Origin: DAOTWA01 sp963702935
GTDB taxonomy: Bacteria; Chloroflexota; Anaerolineae; Anaerolineales; Anaerolineaceae
Direction: 5' to 3'
NCBI GenBank assembly: GCA_963702935.1
Contig: OY969772.1
Coordinates: 310,001-374,000 of the forward strand
DNA: 64,000 nucleotides
In this document: piece by piece, positions 7,512 to 15,052 of the stretch
Layout: every line of letters begins with the position of its first letter
How positions within the stretch are numbered: position 1 is the stretch's first letter
Notes under the pieces: generated by a model
The model's database searches: none
The model's input: the letters and a program-made list of their open reading frames with translations, nothing else
Told to the model about the DNA's origin: nothing
Position numbers and translations under genes: made by a program

Positions 7512-8633
7512 ATGACAAAGATCGTGGGGATTTTAACCGCCGGCGGCGATACGCCCGGCCTGAACGCTGCCCTGCGGGGACTGGGGAAATCCGCCCACGG
7601 GCCTTACAACATGCAATTGATCGGTTTTTACGACGGCTTCAACGGCCTGCTGCACGACCGCACCCTCCCGTTGGATGAAGCGACCCTCTCGGGGATTCTG
7701 ACGGTCGGAGGCACCATCCTCGGCACCAGCCGCGATAAGCCTAACCGCATGCCGGTGGGCGGGCAGGTGCTGGATATGACCGACGCCATGGTAGAAACCT
7801 ATCACCGCCATCACCTGGACGTGCTGGTGTGCATTGGCGGCGGTGGGACTCAAAAGAACGCCTATCGTCTGATGCAAAAGGGCCTGAACATCGTCACCCT
7901 GCCCAAATCGATCGACAACGATGTGGCCCGCACCGACGTGACCCTGGGCTTCGATACGGCCCTGGGCGTGGCCACCGAAGCGGTCGACCGCCTGCACAGC
8001 ACGGCCCACAGCCACCACCGCATCATCGTCGTCGAGCTGATGGGGCACAACGCCGGTTGGCTGGCGCTGGGGGCCGGCATCTCCGGGGGCGCCGACGTCA
8101 TCCTCATCCCAGAAATCCCCTACGACATCCACCTCGTGTCCGAGGCCATCCTGGAACGCAGCCGGGGCGGCAAACGCTTCAGCATCGTGGCGGTCTCCGA
8201 AGGGGTGCTGTCGAAAGAAGACGCAGCCGTCTACCAGGAGCTGGTCGAGGCCAGGGAAAAAACCAAAGACAAAGCCGAAAAAGAGTCCGCCAAAGCCAGA
8301 ATCCTGGAATTCCAGGCCGCCCAAACGGGCAAGACCATGCGCCTGGCGCAGCAACTGGAAACGCTGACCGGCCTGGAGTCCCGGGTGACCATCCTGGGAT
8401 ACGTCCAGCGCGGCGGCACGCCTTCCTCCGTGGATCGCTTGTTGGCTACCGAATTGGGCACCGCCGCCACTGCCTTGATCGCCAAAGACGCCAGCGGCAT
8501 CATGGTCGCCCTCCGCGATCAAAAGATCGTGCCTGTACCGTTGAAAGAAGTGGTGAACAAGCGCAGGACGGTGCCCCTGGATCACATCTGGATCGAGACG
8601 GCGCGCCGCGTGGGCACCTGCCTGGGAGACTGA
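7512..8633 (+). CDS. pfkA: 6-phosphofructokinase family protein with altered GGDGT loop
   Basis: Phosphorylates fructose-6-phosphate in glycolysis, if active as typical PfkA. At 373 residues it is longer than the E. coli enzyme. Motifs are GGDTPGLNAALRG (11-23), G-T-S-R-D-K-P (about 71-77), GGGGT (109-113), PKSIDNDV (131-138) and MGHNAGW (177-183). The GGGGT loop replaces the usual GGDGS/T or GGDDT: the Mg-binding Asp (Asp103 in E. coli) is Gly. Gly at the following position points to ATP rather than PPi as donor, while Lys132 is the residue common in the PPi and long ATP clades. Its ATG follows CCGGAGGA. Confidence 0.85.
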   Translation: MTKIVGILTAGGDTPGLNAALRGLGKSAHGPYNMQLIGFYDGFNGLLHDRTLPLDEATLSGILTVGGTILGTSRDKPNRMPVGGQVLDMTDAMVETYHRHHLDVLVCIGGGGTQKNAYRLMQKGLNIVTLPKSIDNDVARTDVTLGFDTALGVATEAVDRLHSTAHSHHRIIVVELMGHNAGWLALGAGISGGADVILIPEIPYDIHLVSEAILERSRGGKRFSIVAVSEGVLSKEDAAVYQELVEAREKTKDKAEKESAKARILEFQAAQTGKTMRLAQQLETLTGLESRVTILGYVQRGGTPSSVDRLLATELGTAATALIAKDASGIMVALRDQKIVPVPLKEVVNKRRTVPLDHIWIETARRVGTCLGD

Positions 8634-8643
8634 TCACCCCATC

Positions 8644-10041
8644 ATGGCCAAACCATCCACCTCCAACCATGCCTCCACCACCCTCCCTCGCCACCTGGCC
8701 GAGGGATTGGGAAAGGCCTACCAGCTTTTGGAAGAGAAGAATTGGGGAGAAGCGCGCGACCTCCTGCTGGAGCTGGATCGCGCCTATGCCGAGCAGCCGG
8801 ACGTTCTGGGCCTGCTTTCCAGACTGTATCTCGAGGTGCAAGACCTCCCCGGCTACCTGTCGGTCATGGAACAGTTCCACAAGCTCGCGCCCACCGACCC
8901 GGACGTGGCCGTAGGGCTGGCCGGCGCGTACGCCTCCAACCAGTATCCCGCGCTCGCCATCCGCGCTTTTCGCAATTATCTGCGGCGCTGGCCGGCTCAC
9001 GCCGGCGCCGCAGAGGCCCGCAAGATACTGGCCGGCATGGAAGAAAAACTACCCGGCCTGCTGGCCGAGATGGGCCTGGACTCCCCGGATGGCTTCGAGA
9101 TCGCCCGCCTGAACGAAGAGCTGCGCCTCAGCCTGGACCTGGGCCGCTATTCCCAGGGGAAGCAGCTCGCCCAGAAGCTGCTCAAGCGCCGCCCTAATTT
9201 CGTCCCCGCCCTCAACAATCTGTGCCAGTTGTACGCCGTGGAAGGGGATTACCCCGCAGCCATGCAGGCGGCGCGCAAAGCCCTGGAGGCCGACCTTCAA
9301 AACGTGCACGCGCTCTCCAATCTCACCCGCCTGGCGTGGATCACGGGCGCCAAAGAAGAAGCCTGGGCGTACGCTCAACAGTTGAAAGCCTCCCCCAAGC
9401 CGGCCTCAGACCGCTGGTCCAAGCAGGCCGAGGCGCTCAGCTTCATCGGCGACGACCAGGGGGTGTTGGATCTGGTCGGGCAGGCGGCCCAAAAAGAAGA
9501 GCTGGAGTTTCCCCACGTGGACGCGTATTTCTACCACCTGGCGGCCGTGGCGGCCATGCGCCTGGGGAAGGAAGAGCTCGCCCGCCAATACTGGCAGGAG
9601 GCCCTCAGCCTGGAGCCGGGCTTCGACCTGGCGCAGGAGAATCTGGACGAGCTGGAGCTTCCCCCCAACCGGCGCAACGCGCCCTGGGCCTTCCCCTTGT
9701 TCACCTGGGTGCCGGAAAAAGTCACTCACGAGCTGATCACGGCGGTGGCGCCGGCCATGCGCCGCAACAATCAGCGCGCGGCGGCGGCCGCCGCGCTGCG
9801 CTTCACCCACCAGCACCCGGAGCTGGCCCTGTTGGCCGGGCACCTGCTGGATCGCGGTGACCGGCAGACCCGCGAATTCGTGATCAACCTGGCCAGCCTG
9901 TCCAAATCCCCGCCGCTGCTGGAGGCGCTGAAGGGGTTCGCCCGGGGGCAGCGCGCTCCCGCCGATCTGCGCCAAAAGGCCGCCCAAATCCTCGTGGAGA
10001 ACAAGCTGCTCCCACCCGGCCAAGACTCTCCTGAAATCTGA
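8644..10041 (+). CDS. Tetratricopeptide-repeat protein
   Basis: A 465-residue soluble protein made largely of helix-turn-helix units with the TPR pattern of Ala, Gly, Tyr and Pro at fixed places, for example FVPALNNLCQLYAVEGDY and the next unit with ALEADLQNVHALSNLTRLA (about 185-235). There is no signal peptide or enzyme motif. It starts 10 bases after the phosphofructokinase stop without its own strong ribosome-binding site, so it is probably read from the same message. The role is likely protein-protein scaffolding; partners are unknown. Confidence 0.75.
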   Translation: MAKPSTSNHASTTLPRHLAEGLGKAYQLLEEKNWGEARDLLLELDRAYAEQPDVLGLLSRLYLEVQDLPGYLSVMEQFHKLAPTDPDVAVGLAGAYASNQYPALAIRAFRNYLRRWPAHAGAAEARKILAGMEEKLPGLLAEMGLDSPDGFEIARLNEELRLSLDLGRYSQGKQLAQKLLKRRPNFVPALNNLCQLYAVEGDYPAAMQAARKALEADLQNVHALSNLTRLAWITGAKEEAWAYAQQLKASPKPASDRWSKQAEALSFIGDDQGVLDLVGQAAQKEELEFPHVDAYFYHLAAVAAMRLGKEELARQYWQEALSLEPGFDLAQENLDELELPPNRRNAPWAFPLFTWVPEKVTHELITAVAPAMRRNNQRAAAAAALRFTHQHPELALLAGHLLDRGDRQTREFVINLASLSKSPPLLEALKGFARGQRAPADLRQKAAQILVENKLLPPGQDSPEI

Positions 10042-10144
10042 CAATCCGCGCCGGTAACGCCCCGCGACACGCCCAACCTGCCTTCTAGCCAGGAGATCAA
10101 CCCCCCTGGCGCAGACCTGGCCGCGTCCAATTCGAAATTGCCCC

Positions 10145-10172
10145 TTGACATTATCAATTTTGATAATATAAT
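10145..10172 (+). promoter_or_regulatory. Consensus promoter with palindromic operator in its spacer
   Basis: TTGACA (10145-10150), 16-base spacer, TATAAT (10167-10172): perfect matches to both sigma-70 boxes. The palindrome ATTATCAATTTTGATAAT (10150-10167), 8-base arms around TT, fills the spacer and touches both boxes. A bound dimer would block polymerase. The neighbouring winged-helix gene makes autorepression the simplest reading. Confidence 0.75.
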
Positions 10173-10217
10173 ATTTTTTGGTTACCATAAACGATAATAA
10201 TATTGCGAGAGAAACCC

Positions 10218-10817
10218 ATGAATAAAGCCAAAGAAGACCTCCTGCTCCACCCCGTGCGCCTGCGCATCATCCTGGCAATCGCCGGACGCCGGGTAACCGC
10301 GCAGCAACTGGCCGATGAGCTGCCGGATATTCCCCAGGCGACTCTCTACCGGAATATCAACACCCTGGCCGCTGCGGGCATCCTCAGCGTAGTCGAGGAG
10401 CGTCGCGTGCGCAACACCCTCGAAAAGACCTATGCGCTTCCATCTCAAGACCTGCTCATGGGCGTGGAGGACCTGAAGAAAGCCCAGCCCGAGGATTATA
10501 TCCGCCTGTTCACTCAATATCTTGGGCTGCAGTTGGGCTACTATGTGCGCTACATCCAGCAGGGCGACGTGGATTTCGCCCGCGACAACGCCGTCTTCCG
10601 CATGTTCCCCGCCTATTTGAGCGAAGCCGAAAGACAGGGGGTGACGCAAGCCATCAACGCGGCTCTGCTGCCTTATCTGAAAAATGAGCCGTCGCCAGAC
10701 CGCCAGCGCTTCATCTTTGGCCTGGTCTCTCTCCTCGACGTGGCTGGCGCTCCTTTATCGGCTGGCTCTCAGGCGGACGCGCCCGCCGCCGCATCGACCG
10801 ATCTTCGCAAATCATAA
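10218..10817 (+). CDS. Winged helix-turn-helix transcriptional regulator
   Basis: A 199-residue regulator. Residues 10-75 form a winged helix resembling the ArsR/PadR-like group: HPVRLRIILAIAGRRVTAQQ, then a recognition segment DIPQATLYRNINTLAAAGIL and a wing V-V-E-E-R-R-V-R-N-T-L-E-K-T-Y-A-L. The C-terminal half is helical and may bind a ligand. The ATG at 10218 was preferred to an upstream in-frame TTG. The promoter holds a perfect palindrome between its -35 and -10 boxes, which suggests tight self-control. The next gene, a broken hydrolase, may be its target; the effector is unknown. Confidence 0.8.
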   Translation: MNKAKEDLLLHPVRLRIILAIAGRRVTAQQLADELPDIPQATLYRNINTLAAAGILSVVEERRVRNTLEKTYALPSQDLLMGVEDLKKAQPEDYIRLFTQYLGLQLGYYVRYIQQGDVDFARDNAVFRMFPAYLSEAERQGVTQAINAALLPYLKNEPSPDRQRFIFGLVSLLDVAGAPLSAGSQADAPAAASTDLRKS

Positions 10818-10874
10818 AACCTCATTACCCAAAAACTATTCGCTTTTTTCGAATAGACATGAAGGAAATCAACC

Positions 10875-12156
10875 ATGTCCCCAATGGATGATCTGAAACA
10901 GCAAGCCCAGGATTTTATTCGCCAGTTGGCCGAGGGCGATTATGCCAGCGCCGGGCGCTTCTTCGATCAGCAATCTGACTCAGGCTATTCCCAGAAGACA
11001 GGATCAAAGAAACCTGGCTTCAAATCATCGGCCAGGTCGGCCCCTTCCAAAAGATACCTGGCCTGCCAGGCGGCCGAAAGGCAGGAAAACTGGATTGTCG
11101 CGGTTTCCTGCCAGTTCGAAAAAGCCCTATCGACTTCCACGTGGTTTTTAACCAAGGCGGCCAAATCGCCGGGCTGACCTACGTGCCTGCTCCGACAGCC
11201 ATCGCCCTACAATCCGCCGGCTTACGTGCATCCGGCGGCTTTCCACGAGGTCGAGGTGACGGTCGGCAGCGGGGAATGGGCCCTGCCCGGCACTTTGAGC
11301 TTGCCGCAGGGCGCCGGCCACATTCCCGGCCGTCGTGCTGGTGCACGGCTCCGGCCCGCAAGACCGGGACGAGACGATCGGCCCCAATAAGCCCTTCCGC
11401 GACCTGGCCTGGGGACTGGCCTCCCAAGGCGTCGCCGTCTTGCGCTACGAGAAACGCACCAAGGCCCACGCCGAGCAGTTCACCCCCGAGATGGTCGCCA
11501 GGATCACCGTCCAGGAAGAAGTCATCGACGACGCCCTCGCCGCCGTCCGGCTCTTGCGCCAGACGCCGGAGATCGACCCGGACTGCATCTACGTGCTGGG
11601 CCATAGCCTGGGCGCCACGCTGGCCCCGCGCATCGGCCAGCAAGACCCGGCGATTGCCGGGTTGATCGTCATGGCGTGGATGACCCGCCCCCTCGAGGAC
11701 ACGATCCTCGACCAGTACACCTACATCTACAGCCTCTCCGGCCCACTGACTGACGGGCAAAAGGCCGAGCTGGAGCAGTTGAAGGCAAAAGTAGCCCGGG
11801 TGAAGGACCCCAACTTATCCGACCAGGTGCCGGCGAAAGACCTGCCCCTGGACCTCCATCCGGCCTACTGGCTCGCCCTGCGCGGCTACCAGCCCGCCGA
11901 GGTGGCAAAATCGCTGGGGATGCGCATCTTTGTTTTACAGGGCGGCCGCGATTACCAGGTCACCGCCGCAGGCGATTTCCCCGCCTGGCAAAAGGCCCTG
12001 GGGAACAAGCGCAACGCCAGGCTCAAGCTGTACCCCAAGCTGTTCCACCTGTTCATAGAAGGGGAAGGCCCCTCGACGCCTCAGGAATATCTCGTCGAAG
12101 GGCACGTCAGTACTGAAGTGATTCAGGATATCGCCGACTGGATCAAGGAAGAATAG
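10875..12156 (+). pseudogene. DUF3887 + alpha/beta hydrolase gene, broken by about five frame changes
   Basis: Read as one gene, residues switch among three frames: start MSPMDDLKQQAQDFIRQLAE (frame of 10875), PEDRIKETWLQIIGQVGPFQ (near 10990-11050), ENWIVAVSCQFEKA (near 11085-11125), PIDFHVVFNQGGQIAGLTY (near 11127-11185), YNPPAYVHPAAFHEVEV (from 11208), then PAVVLVHGSGPQDRDET to the end. Together they match the usual architecture of an N-terminal DUF3887 domain before an esterase. AAGGAAATCAACC precedes the ATG at 10875. Lesions cluster in 10970-11330, so either the gene is decaying or this patch is poorly assembled. Confidence 0.75.
11335..12156 (+). CDS. Alpha/beta hydrolase domain, intact C-terminal part of the broken gene
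   Basis: The longest open fragment (about 273 codons, beginning in-frame with a GTG inside the hydrolase fold). It carries the oxyanion segment VLVHGSGPQDRDE, the nucleophile elbow GHSLGA (Y-V-L-G-H-S-L-G-A), and a late IFVLQGGRDYQVT strand with the likely acid residue; a histidine in L-F-H-L-F-I-E-G-E-G could complete the triad. It resembles bacterial serine esterases/dipeptidyl-peptidase-like hydrolases. Without the frameshifted N-terminal part it lacks a plausible start site and would probably not be made alone. Confidence 0.6.
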   Translation: MLVHGSGPQDRDETIGPNKPFRDLAWGLASQGVAVLRYEKRTKAHAEQFTPEMVARITVQEEVIDDALAAVRLLRQTPEIDPDCIYVLGHSLGATLAPRIGQQDPAIAGLIVMAWMTRPLEDTILDQYTYIYSLSGPLTDGQKAELEQLKAKVARVKDPNLSDQVPAKDLPLDLHPAYWLALRGYQPAEVAKSLGMRIFVLQGGRDYQVTAAGDFPAWQKALGNKRNARLKLYPKLFHLFIEGEGPSTPQEYLVEGHVSTEVIQDIADWIKEE

Positions 12157-12178
12157 CCGATTGGAGAGGTTGCCAAGC

Positions 12179-13255
12179 ATGACCACTGAACCCGGTACGG
12201 AGCTCGACCTCGCGCCCAACTGGCGTCACGTGGGCGCCTTCCTGAGCCTCACCTTCGGCCTGACCTGGCTGCTCGACCTGGTCATCTATCTGCGCGGCGG
12301 CCTGAGCGCTCCAGGGATCGTCACCATCTTGCAGTTACAGATGCTGCTGCCCGCGTTCAGCGTCATCCTGCTGGGGCTGTTCTTCTTCCCCGAGAGCCCT
12401 ATTTACAAAGGCAGGCCTGCCGGGAAAGGGCGCTGGTTCTACTACTATTTCCTGGCGCTAACGCTAATCTACGCCCTCGGCGTCCTGAGCATCTGGCTGA
12501 GTCCTTCACAGGGGACGATTTCCATGCTGGCGGCTATTCCCCTGCTTGTGGCCTACCTGGGCCTGCTCGTGCTCGTCGGGCTACGCCTGGCGGCGGGCCG
12601 CGAGGCGATGGCCCGCGTGCGGCTGGGCTGGGGCAACGCGCGCTACTGGCTGATCATGGGCCTGGGAGTCGTCGCCTTTTACGCCCTGCAGGCAGCGCTC
12701 AACGCCCTTTTCGGCCTGGGCCCGGCCAGCCTGGCGCCCATCGGCGCTCCGCCGGGCCTCAGTTCCCAAACTTTCCTGATCTTGGGCGGAGTGCAGTCGG
12801 TGCTGCTGGCGCCGGTCCTGGCCATCGTCATCGCCTTCGGCGAGGAATACGGCTGGCGAGGATACCTGCAAAGCGAGCTGGTGAAGTTGGGCCGGGTGCG
12901 CGGCGTCCTGCTGGTGGGCGTGATCTGGGGCGCCTGGCACTGGCCGCTCATCCTCATGGGCTGGAGCTACCCGGGCTATCCCCTGCCGGGCCTGGTGCTG
13001 ACGGCGCTCTTCACAACCGGTCTGGCCGTCGTCCTGGGCTTCGCTGTGCTCAAGACGGGCAGCATCCTGCTGGCCGCCTATCTGCATGCCCTCAACGACC
13101 AGGTCACAGCCTTTTTGGTGGCGCTGGGCTTCACACCCTTCAACCCCGTCTTTTCCTTCGGCGTCGGCATCTACGGGATAGCGACGCTGGCCACCGTTGC
13201 CCTCCTCGTCCTGCGCGACCCCGCCTGGCGGAGCAAGGGCGGCAGCCTGACCTGA
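12179..13255 (+). CDS. CPBP family intramembrane metalloprotease
   Basis: A 358-residue polytopic membrane protein of the CAAX-protease/bacteriocin-processing (CPBP, ABI) family, which cut within the membrane or near prenylated or anchored peptides. Catalytic motifs are EEYGWRGYLQ (Glu-Glu about 222-223 with Arg227), GAWHWP (His about 254) and AAYLHALND (His about 303). Roughly eight hydrophobic helices are visible. The ATG at 12179 follows GGAGAGG; the in-frame TTG at 12161 is less likely. It lies 22 bases after the broken hydrolase and may share its message. The substrate is unknown. Confidence 0.85.
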   Translation: MTTEPGTELDLAPNWRHVGAFLSLTFGLTWLLDLVIYLRGGLSAPGIVTILQLQMLLPAFSVILLGLFFFPESPIYKGRPAGKGRWFYYYFLALTLIYALGVLSIWLSPSQGTISMLAAIPLLVAYLGLLVLVGLRLAAGREAMARVRLGWGNARYWLIMGLGVVAFYALQAALNALFGLGPASLAPIGAPPGLSSQTFLILGGVQSVLLAPVLAIVIAFGEEYGWRGYLQSELVKLGRVRGVLLVGVIWGAWHWPLILMGWSYPGYPLPGLVLTALFTTGLAVVLGFAVLKTGSILLAAYLHALNDQVTAFLVALGFTPFNPVFSFGVGIYGIATLATVALLVLRDPAWRSKGGSLT

Positions 13256-13302
13256 CTCTGGCTCAGACAAGCAGAGCCCAATAAACCTGTGAAGAGCGCG
13301 CT

Positions 13303-13501
13303 ATGGCTACGGTTCAGCTAATCTCAATGATAATCGCTCTCCTGTTGGTAGTCTTCTGGCTCTGGATGTTTAGAGACATGATCCAAAACGACTACTTATC
13401 CGATAGTTCAAGGTTTAACTGGAAGCTTTGCCTTTATTTTCCTGAGCGTCTTCACTGCGTTTTGGTATTATTTAGTCGAGTATAGAAATAGATATTTGTA
13501 A
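13303..13501 (+). pseudogene. Small membrane protein with one frameshift
   Basis: The ATG at 13303 opens a hydrophobic helix (ISMIIALLLVVFWLWMF) followed by RDMIQNDYLSDSSRFNWK. After about 13425 the natural continuation A-F-I-F-L-S-V-F-T-A-F-W-Y-Y-L-V-E-Y-R-N-R is in another frame and stops at 13501, giving a two-helix protein of about 66 residues. In the uncorrected frame the product ends at 13485 with an unrelated tail. Family not recognised; the two-helix layout resembles small phospholipase-D N-terminal-like membrane proteins. Confidence 0.5.
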
Positions 13502-13524
13502 CTCTGTCCAGTCTGCGTCTCGCT

Positions 13525-13956
13525 TCAGAACAGGGCTCCCTGGCGATACTCGGGATCGTGTGGCAGCAGGCCGTGCGCGCGCAGCCATTCCGCGGAAGGC
13601 CCTTCCCAGCCATAGCGCAGCAGATCCACGCGGTCTTTAGCGTCGAAGACCACGCCCTCCCCTTCCAGACGCTCGCGCTGCAGCGCCTGTCCCGCCCCGG
13701 GCCGGGCGCTGATCTTCCCCTGGGCATTGATCACCCGCTGCCAGGGAACGTCCTGGGGGCATTGCGCCATGGCGGCGCCCACCCAACGCGCCCGGTAAAG
13801 ATTGAATTCCTCTGGCGAAAACCCTTCCGGCGGTGGGATCAGCCCGGCGATCTGGCCATAGGTAAACACCTTTCCGGAGGGGATCTGCCGGGCGATCTCC
13901 CAAACCAGCGCATTGAAGCGCTGCGGGTCAGGGGGCAAGGAAGCGGAGCCTGTCAT
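13525..13956 (-). CDS. Alkyltransferase-like protein (ATL), MGMT family without catalytic Cys
   Basis: A 143-residue relative of O6-alkylguanine-DNA alkyltransferase. It keeps the DNA-binding helix region (IPSGKVFTYGQIAGLI) and a R-W-V-G-A-A-M-A motif, but the active-site P-C-H-R is PWQRV, with Trp72 in place of the acceptor Cys. This is the defining mark of ATL proteins, which bind alkylated guanine and hand it to nucleotide excision repair instead of repairing it. The ATG follows GAGGTGAATCC. It is transcribed divergently from the PfkB kinase. Confidence 0.85.
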   Translation of the reverse strand: MTGSASLPPDPQRFNALVWEIARQIPSGKVFTYGQIAGLIPPPEGFSPEEFNLYRARWVGAAMAQCPQDVPWQRVINAQGKISARPGAGQALQRERLEGEGVVFDAKDRVDLLRYGWEGPSAEWLRAHGLLPHDPEYRQGALF

Positions 13957-13992
13957 GGATTCACCTCACGAACACAGTGCATCAAGATTTAG

Positions 13993-14021
13993 ATGGCAGT
14001 ATAATCCTCTCACAGTATAAT
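13993..14021 (+). promoter_or_regulatory. Promoter of the PfkB kinase - M20 peptidase pair
   Basis: ATGGCA (13993-13998), 17-base spacer, TATAAT (14016-14021), 26 bases before the kinase ATG. A second TATAAT at 14000-14005 sits in a tandem CAGTATAAT repeat, so there may be two overlapping start sites. Confidence 0.5.
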
Positions 14022-14047
14022 TCTGATCCTCAACGGAGGCCAACCTG

Positions 14048-15052
14048 ATGCTCGATTTCATCGTCGCCGGAAAGCTAAGGCGGGAATATATCCTGCCGCC
14101 TTCCGGGAAGCCACAGCTCGATGTGCCAGGGGGCGGACTCTTGTACGCAGCCGTGGGTCTGGCAATTTGGGAGCCGGCGGGGATTGGCCTGGTGGGACGC
14201 GTGGGAGAAGATTACCCCCAGCAGTGGCTGGAGCAGCTTTCTGCGCGCGGCTTCGACCGGCGGGGGATCCACGTCCTGCCCGAATCGGTCGATCTCCGTT
14301 ACTTTGCAGCTTATCCCGACGTGAATACCCGCGCAACCGATAACCCCGTTTCCCATTTTGCCCGACTGGAGCTGCCCTTTCCCAAGGCCCTGTTGGATTA
14401 TGCCCCCCCCACCCCGCAATTGGACAACCGTGCGCGCCTCGGCCTGCTCTCGGCGCGCGTGAGCGACTTCCCTAGCGATTACCTGGACGCTTCAGCGGCC
14501 CACATTGGCCCGCTGGACTACCTCTCGCACAGTCTCCTGCCACCCTCTTTCCGCCAGGGGCACATTACCACCCTGACGCTGGACCCCTCCCCAGGGTACA
14601 TGCATCCGGTCTTCTGGGATGACATTCCGGCTATCATCACCGGCCTGACCGCCTTTCTCACCTCCGAAGAAAAGTTGCGTAACCTCTTCCAGGGACGCAG
14701 CGACGACCTGTGGGCCATGGCCGAAACCCTGGCCAGCTATGGCTGCGAGATCATCGTGATCAAACGCGCCGAGCGCGGCCAATATCTGTACATCGCGCCC
14801 ACGCACTCACGCTGGAATATTCCCGCCTATCCAGGCCAGGTCAATGACCCAACCGGCGCCGGAGACGCTTTTTGTGGGGGCTTCCTGGCCGGCTACCGGC
14901 GCACTTATGATCCGCTGCAAGCCGTGCTGCACGGGAATATCTCCGCTTCCATGATCATCCAGGACAGCGGCGTGTTCTACGCTCTGGACAGCCTGCCCGG
15001 CCTGGCGCAGGCCCGCCTTCAGGCCCTGCAAGAAATGGCGCGCAAGCTATGA
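14048..15052 (+). CDS. PfkB family carbohydrate/nucleoside kinase
   Basis: A 334-residue ribokinase-fold kinase that transfers phosphate from ATP to a sugar or nucleoside hydroxyl. The PfkB signature DPTGAGDAFCGGFLAGY sits at 267-283 with the catalytic base Asp273, and an early VPGGGLLYAAVGLA segment matches the substrate-binding G-G motif. The long middle section (about 95-200) lacks similarity to the classical ribokinase or fructokinase, so the substrate is unclear. GGAGG lies 8 bases before the ATG. Its stop overlaps the start of the M20 peptidase by 4 bases, so the two proteins probably act together. Confidence 0.85.
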   Translation: MLDFIVAGKLRREYILPPSGKPQLDVPGGGLLYAAVGLAIWEPAGIGLVGRVGEDYPQQWLEQLSARGFDRRGIHVLPESVDLRYFAAYPDVNTRATDNPVSHFARLELPFPKALLDYAPPTPQLDNRARLGLLSARVSDFPSDYLDASAAHIGPLDYLSHSLLPPSFRQGHITTLTLDPSPGYMHPVFWDDIPAIITGLTAFLTSEEKLRNLFQGRSDDLWAMAETLASYGCEIIVIKRAERGQYLYIAPTHSRWNIPAYPGQVNDPTGAGDAFCGGFLAGYRRTYDPLQAVLHGNISASMIIQDSGVFYALDSLPGLAQARLQALQEMARKL

